64,000 nt of DNA, from contig NZ_CABPSN010000003.1 in the NCBI RefSeq assembly GCF_902459565.1, positions 124,001 to 188,000 on the forward strand, read 5' to 3'. How positions within the stretch are numbered: position 1 is the first letter of the stretch; each line of letters starts with the position of its first letter. Source of the DNA: Pandoraea aquatica (GTDB lineage Bacteria; Pseudomonadota; Gammaproteobacteria; Burkholderiales; Burkholderiaceae). Both the position numbers and the translations under genes were made by a program. The notes below the pieces were generated by a model. It made no database searches, had not been told where the DNA came from, and worked only from the letters and a program-made list of their open reading frames with translations. Below, piece by piece: positions 54,158 through 63,361 of the stretch.

Positions 54158-54523
54158 TCAAAGCAGAGATAGCAGCGCGCCGAATATAAACAGGTAACCT
54201 CCCGCGAGGAGCTCAGATTGGAGAATGCTGCGCCATCCTGGGTAGCCATATGGCACCGGCGGGGAGAATCTGGTTTTGACAGGCAGGCGTAAAAGCCAAA
54301 TGCGCCAAGTGTCTACTATCGAGAACAAGCCGAAAGTAAGAATAAATAGCGAAAACGGCAGAATCGTATCGAATTGAGTCGGAATGTTAAATATGTGCGC
54401 AACAATGAACGCGAGCCCGCCTAGCACCAAAATTCCACATAGCGCGCGATAGAGTAAGGTGAGACTCGTCTTCAACCACTTTGGCGCAGTGCTTTCGCCT
54501 TGAGGTGGGGGTGTCCAGTTCAT
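54158..54523 (-). CDS. Hypothetical membrane protein in the tRNA-bounded segment
   Basis: 121 residues starting MNWTPPPQGESTAPKWLK, with about three membrane segments (LLYRALCGILVLGGLAFIVA, ILPFSLFILTFGLFSIVDTW and a C-terminal LLAGGYLFIFGALLSLL). Codon usage is less GC-biased than the neighbours. There is no good ribosome site before the ATG at 54523, so expression is uncertain. I recognise no family. It is the only sizeable frame between the 16-bp repeats. Confidence 0.6.
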   Translation of the reverse strand: MNWTPPPQGESTAPKWLKTSLTLLYRALCGILVLGGLAFIVAHIFNIPTQFDTILPFSLFILTFGLFSIVDTWRIWLLRLPVKTRFSPPVPYGYPGWRSILQSELLAGGYLFIFGALLSLL

Positions 54524-54725
54524 TCCGTTTTGGCAACCGTAATGAGTTATTGATGCCAGTTCCGTGCCAACGGTTAGCGCGTGGATTCGAGCCTGACGAA
54601 GGTCATTCGCTCAGAGAGGGAGAGGCGATACTTTTTGTTGCGAATGATTCGCAAATTGTAGATGCGGGCGGGGGGAAGACGGGCGGGGCAATGCGTGAAT
54701 GGGAAGTTACCCATCGGAATAGACA

Positions 54726-54758
54726 AAAGGCTCTGTAATCAAAGATTACAGAGCCTTT
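54726..54758. terminator. Terminator downstream of tRNA-Met
   Basis: Perfect 15-base arms AAAGGCTCTGTAATC and GATTACAGAGCCTTT around a 3-base loop. On the minus strand it lies 8 bases past the CCA end of the tRNA and is followed by TTTTG. Confidence 0.9.
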
Positions 54759-54766
54759 CTTACAAC

Positions 54767-54843
<77 letters not shown>

Positions 54844-54970
54844 GTAGGAAAAAGAGTATATGGGGAAGGCTATAGGCTGTCAACAGGTATTTTGCGAAAG
54901 CTATGAAAATACTTCGGGCGGCCTTCATGGGCGGAGCCTCGCCCGGGCACCGATCCCTCCCACAAACAAC

Positions 54971-54998
54971 AACGCCGGGACTCGAAAGCCCCGGCGTT
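54971..54998 (-). terminator. Terminator after the MHS transporter gene
   Basis: Arms AACGCCGGG (54971-54979) and CCCGGCGTT (54990-54998) around a 10-base loop. On the minus strand it follows the transporter stop after about 43 bp, with a GTTGTTTGT tail. Confidence 0.65.
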
Positions 54999-55041
54999 GC
55001 TAAGACAGATCTACCTTCCACCTGTCCGACGGGTCACCCCA

Positions 55042-56700
55042 TCAGTCGTTGGCGTAGATGTCGACGTCCTTCGTCTCCTTGATGAAGAGCATGCCGATGA
55101 CGAAGGTGATGAGCGCGATCACGATCGGGTACCAGAGGCCGGAGTAGATGTCGCCCTTGGCCGCCACGATGGCGAAGGCGGTTGCCGGGAGGAAGCCCCC
55201 GAACCAGCCGTTACCGATGTGATACGGCAGCGACATCGACGTGTAGCGAATGCGCGTCGGGAACATTTCTACCAGCATCGCCGCAATCGGGCCGTACACC
55301 ATCGTCACGAAGATCACCAGAATCGCCAGCAGGACCACGACCATCGGCTTGTTCATCTGCGCCGGATCGGCCTTCGGCGGATAGCCGTCAGCCTTGAGCG
55401 TGGCTGACATATCCGTCTCGAACGCCTTGGTCTTGTCCTTCGCGTCCGCTGCCTTGCCGTCGACCGACGAGATCACCTTGTCGCCAATCTTCACCGTAGC
55501 CATCGTGCCCGCCGGGGCTGCCTGGTTCTGATAGTTCAGACCGGCGCGCGACAGGTAGCTCTTCGCGATGTCGCACGAGCTGGTGAACTTCGACGTGCCC
55601 ACCGGGTTGAACTGGAACGAGCACTCGTTCGGATCGGCGATGACCGTGATCGGCGAACGGGCGGTGGCCGCTTCGAGCGCCGGGTTGGCGTAGTGCGTGA
55701 GCGCCTTGAAGATCGGGAAGTACAGCAGTGCGGCCAGCAGGCAGCCCGCCATGATGATCGGCTTGCGACCGATCTTGTCCGACAACGCACCGAAGAACAC
55801 GAAGAACGGGCTGCCGATCAACAGACCCAGCGCGACCATGATGTTCGCGGTGTTGCCGTCGACCTTAAGCACCTGTGTCATGAAGAACAGCGAGTAGAAC
55901 TGGCCCGTGTACCACACGACTGCCTGACCGGCGGTCAAGCCGACCAGCGCCAGAATCACGATCTTCAGGTTCTTCCACTGACCGAACGATTCCTTGAGCG
56001 GTGCCTTCGATCCCTTACCCTCGGCCTTCATGCGCTGGAATGCCGGCGATTCGCTCAGTTGCATACGAATCCACAGCGACACGAGCAGCAGCACGATCGA
56101 GAGGATGAACGGAATGCGCCAGCCCCAGTCACCGAATGCCTCTTCACCCATCACCATGCGGGTGCCGAGAATCACGAGCAGCGAGAGGAACAGACCCAGC
56201 GTTGCGGTCGTCTGAATCCACGACGTGTAGAAGCCGCGACGGCCGTGCGGCGCGTGCTCGGCAACGTACGTGGCAGCACCGCCGTATTCGCCGCCGAGGG
56301 CCAGACCCTGCAGCAGACGCATGGCGATGAAGATCACCGGCGCGGCGATGCCCCAGGACGCATAGCCCGGCAGCAGACCGACGACCAGCGTCGACAGACC
56401 CATCAGCGTGATGGTGACGAGGAACGTGTATTTACGACCGACGAGGTCACCGATGCGACCGAACACGATAGCGCCGAACGGACGCACCGCGAAGCCCGCA
56501 GCAAACGACAGCAGTGTGAAGATGAATGCCGCCGTCGGGTTGATCCCGGAGAAGAAGTGACGGCTGATGAATGCGGCCAGCGAACCGGCCAGATAAAAGT
56601 CGTACCACTCGAACACCGTGCCCAGCGACGAAGCGAAGATGACCTTGCGTTCTTCTTTGGTCATCGGCGCATGGGTGGTGGCTGCCGTTGTAGTAGCCAT
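55042..56700 (-). CDS. MHS-family MFS transporter (ProP/ShiA-like) with a large loop insertion
   Basis: A 552-residue inner-membrane symporter. MHS/ShiA-type markers are LGTVFEWYDFYLAGSLAAFIS, VRPFGAIVFGRIGDLVGRKYTF and LLQGLALGGEYGGAATYVAEHAP. It is longer than the usual 420-450 residues because of an insertion at about 337-450 between two late helices, rich in Ala, Lys and Asp with two cysteines (Cys360 and Cys376), likely extracytoplasmic. Substrates in this group include shikimate, proline/betaine and organic acids. Downstream of a two-component system on the same strand (171 bp gap). Confidence 0.91.
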   Translation of the reverse strand: MATTTAATTHAPMTKEERKVIFASSLGTVFEWYDFYLAGSLAAFISRHFFSGINPTAAFIFTLLSFAAGFAVRPFGAIVFGRIGDLVGRKYTFLVTITLMGLSTLVVGLLPGYASWGIAAPVIFIAMRLLQGLALGGEYGGAATYVAEHAPHGRRGFYTSWIQTTATLGLFLSLLVILGTRMVMGEEAFGDWGWRIPFILSIVLLLVSLWIRMQLSESPAFQRMKAEGKGSKAPLKESFGQWKNLKIVILALVGLTAGQAVVWYTGQFYSLFFMTQVLKVDGNTANIMVALGLLIGSPFFVFFGALSDKIGRKPIIMAGCLLAALLYFPIFKALTHYANPALEAATARSPITVIADPNECSFQFNPVGTSKFTSSCDIAKSYLSRAGLNYQNQAAPAGTMATVKIGDKVISSVDGKAADAKDKTKAFETDMSATLKADGYPPKADPAQMNKPMVVVLLAILVIFVTMVYGPIAAMLVEMFPTRIRYTSMSLPYHIGNGWFGGFLPATAFAIVAAKGDIYSGLWYPIVIALITFVIGMLFIKETKDVDIYAND

Positions 56701-56871
56701 GCGGTTGTCTCCTGTAATGTAAGCACGCCCCTGGGACGCACCCGGGCCGTTGCAACTGATTATTGGAGGGCAACCTTACCGCCGTCTGACGCCAAACTGA
56801 CTCGAACCTTACGTGGCTAGGGAGTTACCCTCGAATTGGGGCGAAAAGTGGCCGTATTTAGCGGATTTTCG

Positions 56872-58503
56872 TCACGCATGAGGGTTTTCGATAGGCACCT
56901 CGGCGAGCGGTAACGTCACACGAATGAGCGTGCCAGTTGCTTCGGGATGCTGCGCATCGACATGGTCGAGCACGCTCACATCGCCGCGATGAATCTGCAC
57001 GATCTCGCGCACGATCGCGAGGCCCAGTCCGCTGCCGTCGCTGTCGCTGCCGAGAATGCGATAGAAGCGCTCGAACACGCGCGGACGCTCCGACGCCGGA
57101 ATGCCCGGCCCCGTGTCCTCGACTTCGAGATGCACGAAGCCGTCGGACGCTTCGTGACGCAGCCGCACCGTCACCTTGCCGCCGGCCGGTGTGTAGCGGA
57201 TCGCGTTGTCGATCAGGTTGTTGAGCAACTCGCGCAACATCACCGGCTGTCCGGACAGATGTACCGGGAATGGCGGTTCTTCGAAGCCGAGGTCGATACG
57301 TTTGGCGAAAGCAGCCTGAAACCAGTCCTGCATGGCACTGCGCGCGAGCAGGCTGAGATTGAGCGGCGTGAACGCGGCGGCGTCGTTCGCGCTGTTCTCG
57401 GCGCGCGCGAGGGCGAGCAACTGATTGACGAGACGCGCGGCCTGTTCGGAGCTCATCGCGATTTGCGAGAGCGAGCGGCGCAGTTCGTCGGGAGACGTCT
57501 GACGCAACGCCAGTTCAGCTTGCATGCGAAGGCCCGCGAGTGGTGTCTTGAGCTGATGTGCGGCGTCCGCAATGAAGCGTTGCTGGAGTTTCATGTTCTG
57601 CTCGAGGCGTCCGAGCAGATCGTTCAGCGAATTGACGAGCGGCGCGATTTCCGGCGGCGCTTGTCGCGCTTCAAGTGGCGAGAGATCGTCGGGGCGGCGC
57701 GCGCGAATGTGCTCCTGCAACGCGTGCAGCGGCGCGAGACCGCGCGACAGACCGAACCAGACGAGCACGATAGCGAGCGGCAGAATCACGAACTGCGGCA
57801 GGATCACGCCTTTAATGATTTCGTTGGCCAACTGGCTGCGCTTGTCGAGCGTCTCCGCCACCTGAACGAGCGCCATGCTGCCCGGTGGCTGCATGCGCGG
57901 CAGATCGACATAAGTGAACGCGACGCGAATGTCGTTGCCGCCCACCGTTTCGTCGCGGAACTGGACCACACCGGGTTGCGGACGGTCGTCTTCATGAGGC
58001 AGCGGCAGCTCTGCCGTGCCCCCCACGAGTTCGCCCTTCGCGCCGAGCACCTGATAGTAGATGTTGTCGGTCGCATCGGCGCGCAGCAGATCGCGCGCGG
58101 GCATGGGCAGCGTGAGGGTGACCTGCCCACGATCCGAATGAACCTGCTGTGCGAGAACGTAGGTATTGGTCTCCAGCGCGCGGTCGAACGGGCCGTTGGC
58201 AATCGATTTCGCGACGAGATACGTCACGGCAATACTCATCGGCCAGAGCAGCAGCAACGGCGCGAGCATCCAGTCGAGAATCTCGCCGAAAAGCGAGCGC
58301 GGCGGCGGCTCGGCCTCGCGCTCTAACGGCGCGCCGAAGCCCGGGCGTACGAAGGGATCGGCGTAAGGGTCGAAGGGATCGGCGGCGTCCGCATGCGGGT
58401 GACGCTGGCGGTCCAGATCGTCTGGATCGTCCGGGCCGCCAAGGGACGCGTTGTCCGACGGCGCGGGCGTGGCACGATGGGGGTGACGAAAGCTCAGACG
58501 CAT
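56872..58503 (-). CDS. Sensor histidine kinase (TctE/QseC-like)
   Basis: A 543-residue inner-membrane kinase with a first helix (LLWPMSIAVTYLVAK) and a periplasmic sensor domain (about 115-245). A second helix (VILPQFVILPLAIVLVWFGL) is followed by a HAMP-like linker, H-box IADAAHQLKTPLAGLR with the phospho-His, N-box ELLNNLIDNAIRYTPAGG and the G-boxes VEDTGPGIP and GSGLGLAIVREIV. Before the first helix is an unusual tail of about 80 residues rich in Asp, Pro and His. Start at 58503 (MRLSFRHPHR). It lies 13 bp after its response-regulator gene. Confidence 0.92.
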   Translation of the reverse strand: MRLSFRHPHRATPAPSDNASLGGPDDPDDLDRQRHPHADAADPFDPYADPFVRPGFGAPLEREAEPPPRSLFGEILDWMLAPLLLLWPMSIAVTYLVAKSIANGPFDRALETNTYVLAQQVHSDRGQVTLTLPMPARDLLRADATDNIYYQVLGAKGELVGGTAELPLPHEDDRPQPGVVQFRDETVGGNDIRVAFTYVDLPRMQPPGSMALVQVAETLDKRSQLANEIIKGVILPQFVILPLAIVLVWFGLSRGLAPLHALQEHIRARRPDDLSPLEARQAPPEIAPLVNSLNDLLGRLEQNMKLQQRFIADAAHQLKTPLAGLRMQAELALRQTSPDELRRSLSQIAMSSEQAARLVNQLLALARAENSANDAAAFTPLNLSLLARSAMQDWFQAAFAKRIDLGFEEPPFPVHLSGQPVMLRELLNNLIDNAIRYTPAGGKVTVRLRHEASDGFVHLEVEDTGPGIPASERPRVFERFYRILGSDSDGSGLGLAIVREIVQIHRGDVSVLDHVDAQHPEATGTLIRVTLPLAEVPIENPHA

Positions 58504-58516
58504 CGGACGAGCCCGA

Positions 58517-59206
58517 TCATGCCGCGTTGGCGGGGGCCGCTGCCGGCTTCTCCAGACAATATCCCAGCCCGCGGATCGTGGCGATGCGTACACCGCTCGG
58601 CTCGATCTTCTTGCGCAGCCGGTGCATGTACACCTCGATGGCGTTGTTGCTCACCTCCTCGCCCCATCCGCACAGATGGTCGACGAGCTGTTCCTTGGAG
58701 ACGAGCCGTCCGGTGCGCAGCAGCAGCACTTCGAGCAATTCGAGTTCGCGCGCGGACAGATCGAGCATCTGCTCATTGATATAGGCCGTGCGCCCGACCT
58801 GATCGAAGCTCAGCGGCCCGTGGCGGATGACGGTCGAACCGCCGCCCGCACCGCGCCGGGTCAGCGCCCGCACGCGCGCTTCGAGTTCGGCGAGAGCGAA
58901 CGGCTTGGCCATATAGTCGTCGGCACCGAGATCGAGGCCCTTCACACGGGCGTCGACGCTGTCGGACGCGGTCAGGATCAGTACGGGCAGATGGGAGTTG
59001 CGGGCGCGCAGCCGGCGCAGGACTTCGTGGCCGGGAAGGCGGGGCAGACCGAGGTCGAGAATCAGCAGGTCGAACGTCTGGGCGGACAGCGCGGAATCGG
59101 CTTCGAGCCCCGTTTTGACGTGATCGACGGCGTAGCCCCCCTGACGTAACGAGCGGGTCAGGGCGTCGGCCAGAATGCTGTCATCCTCTGCGATGAGAAT
59201 TCGCAT
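58517..59206 (-). CDS. OmpR-family response regulator (TctD-like)
   Basis: A 229-residue DNA-binding response regulator. The receiver domain has MRILIAEDD at the start, phospho-acceptor Asp51 in LLILDLGLP, Thr in ILTASDS and Lys in MAKPFAL. A winged helix follows (LSARELELLEVLLLRTGRLVSKEQLVDHL... NNAIEVYMHRLRKKI, GLGYCL). Start at 59206 (the upstream open frame is not family-like). It is divergent from recA and first in the operon with the kinase. The downstream MHS carrier may be its target, as in tct systems; inference only. Confidence 0.95.
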   Translation of the reverse strand: MRILIAEDDSILADALTRSLRQGGYAVDHVKTGLEADSALSAQTFDLLILDLGLPRLPGHEVLRRLRARNSHLPVLILTASDSVDARVKGLDLGADDYMAKPFALAELEARVRALTRRGAGGGSTVIRHGPLSFDQVGRTAYINEQMLDLSARELELLEVLLLRTGRLVSKEQLVDHLCGWGEEVSNNAIEVYMHRLRKKIEPSGVRIATIRGLGYCLEKPAAAPANAA

Positions 59207-59336
59207 GGGCGTGATAGGCTTGTGTAGGCACCAATGCCTGACGGCACGGGTGTGTCTCCTGTGATGTTGCGGCGCGTGGTTCGCGGCTTTTTTTGTCGTT
59301 TCGGCGCTTTCGGACAACAGGCACTTGCAAAGAGCA

Positions 59337-59352
59337 CTGGTTTTTTATACAG
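59337..59352 (+). promoter_or_regulatory. SOS (LexA) box and promoter of recA
   Basis: CTG-N10-CAG at 59337-59352 (CTGGTTTTTTATACAG) matches the LexA consensus core. It overlaps a plausible sigma-70 promoter: -35 TTGCAA at 59325-59330 and -10 TACAGT at 59348-59353 with a 17-bp spacer. LexA would thus block recA transcription until DNA damage. Confidence 0.8.
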
Positions 59353-59408
59353 TACCGGCAGTCACGCCTCACTCGAGCCGTCTCGCTCATCATATCAAAG
59401 GACGATTC

Positions 59409-60473
59409 ATGGAAGAAAGCAAGAAAGGGTCTGCCAATCTGTCGGCCGAGAAAGGCAAGGCGCTCGCCGCCGCCCTCGCGCAGATCGAGAAGCAATTCGG
59501 CAAGGGCTCGATCATGCGTCTTGGCGACGGCGAGGTCGAAGCGGACATCCAGGTCGTCTCCACGGGCTCGCTGGGTCTGGACATCGCGCTGGGCGTCGGT
59601 GGTCTGCCGCGCGGCCGAGTGATCGAAATCTACGGCCCGGAATCGTCGGGCAAGACCACGCTCACGCTGCAAGTCGTGGCGGAAATGCAGAAGATCGGTG
59701 GCACCTGCGCGTTCATCGACGCAGAACACGCCCTCGACGTCGGTTACGCCAACAAGCTGGGCGTCTCGGTGCCGGAACTGCTGATCTCGCAGCCGGACAC
59801 GGGCGAACAGGCGCTGGAAATCGCCGATGCGCTGGTGCGCTCGGGCTCGATCGACCTCATCATCATCGACTCGGTCGCGGCGCTGGTGCCGAAGGCCGAA
59901 ATCGAAGGCGAGATGGGCGATTCGCTGCCGGGTCTTCAGGCACGTCTGATGTCGCAGGCGCTGCGTAAGCTGACCGGTACGATCAAGCGCACGAACTGCA
60001 CGGTGATCTTCATTAACCAGATTCGTATGAAGATCGGCGTCATGTTCGGTAACCCGGAAACGACGACGGGCGGTAACGCACTGAAGTTCTACTCGTCGGT
60101 GCGTCTGGACATCCGCCGTATCGGTTCGATCAAGAAGGGCGACGAGGTGGTCGGTAACGAAACCCGCGTCAAGGTCGTCAAGAACAAGGTATCGCCGCCG
60201 TTCCGCGAAGCGATTTTCGACATCCTCTACGGTCAGGGTATCTCGCGCGAAGGCGAAATCATCGATCTGGGTGTCAACGCGAAGATCGTCGAGAAGGCCG
60301 GTGCCTGGTACAGCTACAACGGCGAGAAGATCGGTCAGGGTAAGGACAACGCGCGCGAATTCCTGCGCGAAAATCCGGAAATCGCCCATGAGATCGAGAA
60401 CAAGGTACGTGCATCGCTGGGTGTGACGGCGATCAACGAAACCGGCGAGATCGAAGAGGAAGACGAGGCCTGA
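59409..60473 (+). CDS. recA: Recombinase RecA
   Basis: A 354-residue strand-exchange ATPase and SOS co-protease. Family identity is clear: Walker [10 protein letters not shown] at about 76-84, the [12 protein letters not shown] strand, [19 protein letters not shown], loop L2 region [22 protein letters not shown] and an acidic C-terminus ([12 protein letters not shown]). The start is the ATG at 59409 ([15 protein letters not shown]) rather than an upstream in-frame start. Divergent from the response regulator. recX follows after a hairpin. Confidence 0.99.
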   Translation: MEESKKGSANLSAEKGKALAAALAQIEKQFGKGSIMRLGDGEVEADIQVVSTGSLGLDIALGVGGLPRGRVIEIYGPESSGKTTLTLQVVAEMQKIGGTCAFIDAEHALDVGYANKLGVSVPELLISQPDTGEQALEIADALVRSGSIDLIIIDSVAALVPKAEIEGEMGDSLPGLQARLMSQALRKLTGTIKRTNCTVIFINQIRMKIGVMFGNPETTTGGNALKFYSSVRLDIRRIGSIKKGDEVVGNETRVKVVKNKVSPPFREAIFDILYGQGISREGEIIDLGVNAKIVEKAGAWYSYNGEKIGQGKDNAREFLRENPEIAHEIENKVRASLGVTAINETGEIEEEDEA

Positions 60474-60500
60474 TCGTTTGATACGTGCCTGGGTTGTTGG

Positions 60501-60541
60501 AACGGCAGCGCGAAACCACACGGTGTCGTGCTGCCGTTTTG
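60501..60541 (+). terminator. Attenuator/terminator between recA and recX
   Basis: AACGGCAGCGCGA (60501-60513) pairs with TCGTGCTGCCGTT (60526-60538), thirteen pairs with one G-U, then T. A leaky hairpin here would limit read-through into recX, as in other bacteria. Confidence 0.75.
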
Positions 60542-60577
60542 CATTCTTGCTGCGCAAAGCAGCGCTACGATGAACGC

Positions 60578-61123
60578 ATGATCAATCGACGTCCTCCCCG
60601 TGATCCGAACGCGCCACCGCCCCCGCCGGGCGACGAGGCCGTTGCGGTCAAGCGGTCTCGCAAGCCGACGCTGAGTCTGAAAGGGCGCGCGTTGTCCTAT
60701 CTGGCGCGCCGCGAATACAGCCGGGCGGAACTGCGTCGCAAGCTCACGCCTTACGCGGATGCCGAGGACCCCGAAGCACTCGACCGCGTGCTCGACGCGC
60801 TTGAGCAGGAGCGATGGTTGTCGAACGAGCGGTTCGCGGAAAGCGTAGTGAACCGGCGCGCCTCGCGCATGGGCACGACACGCATCGTCGGCGAGCTTAA
60901 GCAGCATCAGGTCGACGCGGAAACCGTCGCCGCGATCTCCGAACAATTGCGGGAGACCGAACTCGCCCGCGCCCGGGCCGTCTGGCAAAAGAAGTTCGGC
61001 GAGGTCGCGACAACGCCCGAAGCGCGCGCCAAGCAGATGCGCTTTCTGGCGGCGCGCGGTTTCTCGCGTACCGTTATCAGCAAAATCGTGCGGGGTGCGG
61101 ACGAGTTTCTGGACGACGTCTGA
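60578..61123 (+). CDS. recX: Regulatory protein RecX
   Basis: An inhibitor of RecA filament growth. A 181-residue protein with three-helix RecX repeats: RALSYLARREYSRAELRRKL, NERFAESVVNRRASRMGTTRIVGEL and MRFLAARGFSRTVISKIVRGA. An N-terminal Pro-rich stretch (RRPPRDPNAPPPPPGD) is not part of the fold. Start taken at ATG 60578 (MINRRPPRDP); the upstream in-frame start at 60485 lies within the attenuator. It is 104 bp downstream of recA. Confidence 0.94.
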   Translation: MINRRPPRDPNAPPPPPGDEAVAVKRSRKPTLSLKGRALSYLARREYSRAELRRKLTPYADAEDPEALDRVLDALEQERWLSNERFAESVVNRRASRMGTTRIVGELKQHQVDAETVAAISEQLRETELARARAVWQKKFGEVATTPEARAKQMRFLAARGFSRTVISKIVRGADEFLDDV

Positions 61124-61432
61124 CGCCGATGCCATCACTTTCGTTATGGATGCGTGCGCATTCATCGACGAAGCGTGCGTTGCGTCCACCATCATGCAAC
61201 CCGCATGAATGCTCGCGTGACACCACGATGAATCTCGTGTGACGCGTGGTGCTTCGCTTATCGCGTTATGGCGTCGCACCATGCGTGCCCGTCACTCGGA
61301 ATTTTGATAACCCGACCAATGGGTCGGGTAATTCGGCCTTATGCGACGGGCTTCTGCTGCGCTGCGGCAGACGACGCTGTCGCCTATGCTAGAATCAAGA
61401 TCTTTCTGCGTTCATGCATTGCACACTTCCGC
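61124..61432. promoter_or_regulatory. Intergenic region with an inverted repeat and extended -10 promoter before DUF2889
   Basis: No gene is seen. An 8-base inverted repeat ACCCGACC/GGTCGGGT lies at 61310-61329 with a 4-base loop and no good T tract. An extended -10 (TGC-TAGAAT, TAGAAT at 61390-61395) lies 38 bp before the DUF2889 start and suits the promoter of the DUF2889-sucC-sucD transcript; the -35 is not clear. Confidence 0.5.
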
Positions 61433-62113
61433 ATGCCGCTCTCCGCGCCTGCCCCTCGTACCTTGCGTCACCGTCGCACGATCGCTGTTGAAGCGTATTC
61501 GCGCGAGGATGGCCTATGGGACATCGAAGCCCGACTCACCGATCATAAGGATCGGGATTTTGCATTGGCGACGGGCCTTCGCAAGGAGGGCACGCCGATC
61601 CACGAGCTATGGCTGCGGTTGACGATCGACGAAGATTTCGAAGTGCATGACGCCGAGGCCGTCTCCGACTGGGTGCCTTATCCCGGGATTTGTGATCAGA
61701 TCGGCCCCGAATATCGTCAATTGATCGGTCTTAACCTGCGGCACGGCTTCCGGCGCGGGGTTCGCGAGCGCCTTGGCGGCGCGGCGGGCTGTACCCATCT
61801 GACAGAACTTTGCAGTGTCCTGCCGACGGCAGCGATTCAGGCGTTTGCCGGCGTGGTGATTCATACCCCCGACACGGCAGCGGCCAACGATGCCGATAAC
61901 TCGGCACCTCCTTTCCAACTCGGACATTGTCACGCCCTGCGGTTTGATGGCGAGGCGGTGCGCCGGTTTTACCCGCGCTGGTTCAACGGCCGCGCAAACG
62001 ATCGAGCGAACGAGCCCACGACGCCCGTCACATCAGAAGCGGTGCGCGATGCGGCCTCGACTCGCAAGCTCGAACCCAAACTTCCAACTCAGCAAGAAGG
62101 GAATCACGCATGA
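61433..62113 (+). CDS. DUF2889 domain-containing protein
   Basis: A 226-residue protein of unknown function: [32 protein letters not shown] and [69 protein letters not shown] are typical of DUF2889. The DUF2889-sucC-sucD arrangement recurs in Burkholderiales. The start is the ATG at 61433; upstream in-frame residues are not family-like. It overlaps sucC by 4 bp (ATGA), so it is translationally coupled. The C-terminal 40 residues are polar and variable. Confidence 0.9.
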   Translation: MPLSAPAPRTLRHRRTIAVEAYSREDGLWDIEARLTDHKDRDFALATGLRKEGTPIHELWLRLTIDEDFEVHDAEAVSDWVPYPGICDQIGPEYRQLIGLNLRHGFRRGVRERLGGAAGCTHLTELCSVLPTAAIQAFAGVVIHTPDTAAANDADNSAPPFQLGHCHALRFDGEAVRRFYPRWFNGRANDRANEPTTPVTSEAVRDAASTRKLEPKLPTQQEGNHA

Positions 62114-63276
62114 AGATTCATGAGTATCAAGGCAAGGAAATCCTCCGGAAATTCGGAGTCGCGGTGCCCCGCGGCATTCCGGCGTTTTCCGTGGACGAGG
62201 CCGTGAAGGCAGCCGAAGAACTCGGCGGTCCGGTTTGGGTGGTCAAGGCCCAGATTCACGCAGGCGGTCGCGGTAAGGGCGGCGGCGTGAAGGTTGCCAA
62301 GTCGATCGAGCAAGTGCGCGAATACGCCAGCCAGATCCTCGGCATGCAACTGGTCACGCACCAGACCGGTCCGGAAGGTCAGAAGGTCAATCGCCTGCTG
62401 ATCGAAGAAGGCGCCGACATCAACAACGAACTGTACGTCAGCCTGGTGGTTGACCGCGTCACGCAGAAGATCGTGATGATGGGTTCGAGCGAAGGCGGCA
62501 TGGACATCGAAGAAGTCGCCGAAAAGCACCCGGAACTGATCCACCACGTTGTGATCGATCCGTCGGTTGGCCTGACGGACGCGCAAGCCGACGACTTCGC
62601 CAAGAAGATCAGCGTGCCGGAAGCTTCGGTTGCGCAAGCCCGCACGATCCTGCAAGGTCTGTACAAGGCTTTCTGGGAAACGGACGCTTCGCTGGCCGAA
62701 ATCAACCCGCTGAACGTAAGCAAGAACGGCACGGTCACGGCACTGGACGCCAAGTTCAACTTCGACTCGAACGCCCTGTATCGTCATCCGGAAATCGTCG
62801 CTTACCGCGATCTGGACGAAGAAGATCCGGCTGAAGTCGAAGCTTCGAAGTTCGATCTGGCTTACATCTCGCTCGACGGCAACATCGGCTGCCTGGTGAA
62901 CGGCGCCGGTCTGGCCATGGCCACGATGGACACCATCAAGCTGTTCGGCGGCGAGCCGGCCAACTTCCTGGACGTGGGCGGTGGCGCCACGGCAGAGAAG
63001 GTGACCGAAGCGTTCAAGATCATGCTGAAGAACCCGAACCTGACGGCCATTCTGGTCAACATCTTCGGTGGCATCATGCGCTGCGACGTGATCGCCGAAG
63101 GCGTGATCACGGCGTCGAAGGCTGTGTCGCTGAAGGTGCCGCTCGTCGTGCGCATGAAGGGCACGAACGAAGACCTGGGCAAGAAGATGCTCGCCGAATC
63201 CGGTCTGCCGATCATCTCCGCGGACAGCATGGAAGAAGCTGCCCAGAAGGTTGTCGCGGCTGCCGCAGGCAAGTAA
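62110..63276 (+). CDS. sucC: Succinyl-CoA synthetase beta subunit (ADP-forming)
   Basis: The beta subunit, an ATP-grasp protein for nucleotide binding in the TCA-cycle step succinyl-CoA to succinate. The 388-residue protein is full length (E. coli 388): [17 protein letters not shown] at the start, [75 protein letters not shown] and [16 protein letters not shown]. The 5' end overlaps the DUF2889 gene, and sucD follows after 85 bp. Confidence 0.98.
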   Translation: MKIHEYQGKEILRKFGVAVPRGIPAFSVDEAVKAAEELGGPVWVVKAQIHAGGRGKGGGVKVAKSIEQVREYASQILGMQLVTHQTGPEGQKVNRLLIEEGADINNELYVSLVVDRVTQKIVMMGSSEGGMDIEEVAEKHPELIHHVVIDPSVGLTDAQADDFAKKISVPEASVAQARTILQGLYKAFWETDASLAEINPLNVSKNGTVTALDAKFNFDSNALYRHPEIVAYRDLDEEDPAEVEASKFDLAYISLDGNIGCLVNGAGLAMATMDTIKLFGGEPANFLDVGGGATAEKVTEAFKIMLKNPNLTAILVNIFGGIMRCDVIAEGVITASKAVSLKVPLVVRMKGTNEDLGKKMLAESGLPIISADSMEEAAQKVVAAAAGK

Positions 63277-63361
63277 CCAGAACAGTCGAAGCCATTGCGG
63301 CGTGCCGCTCCCGAAAGGCTGAGCGCACACCGTCAGGCAACAGGACGAAGGAAATCAAGCA

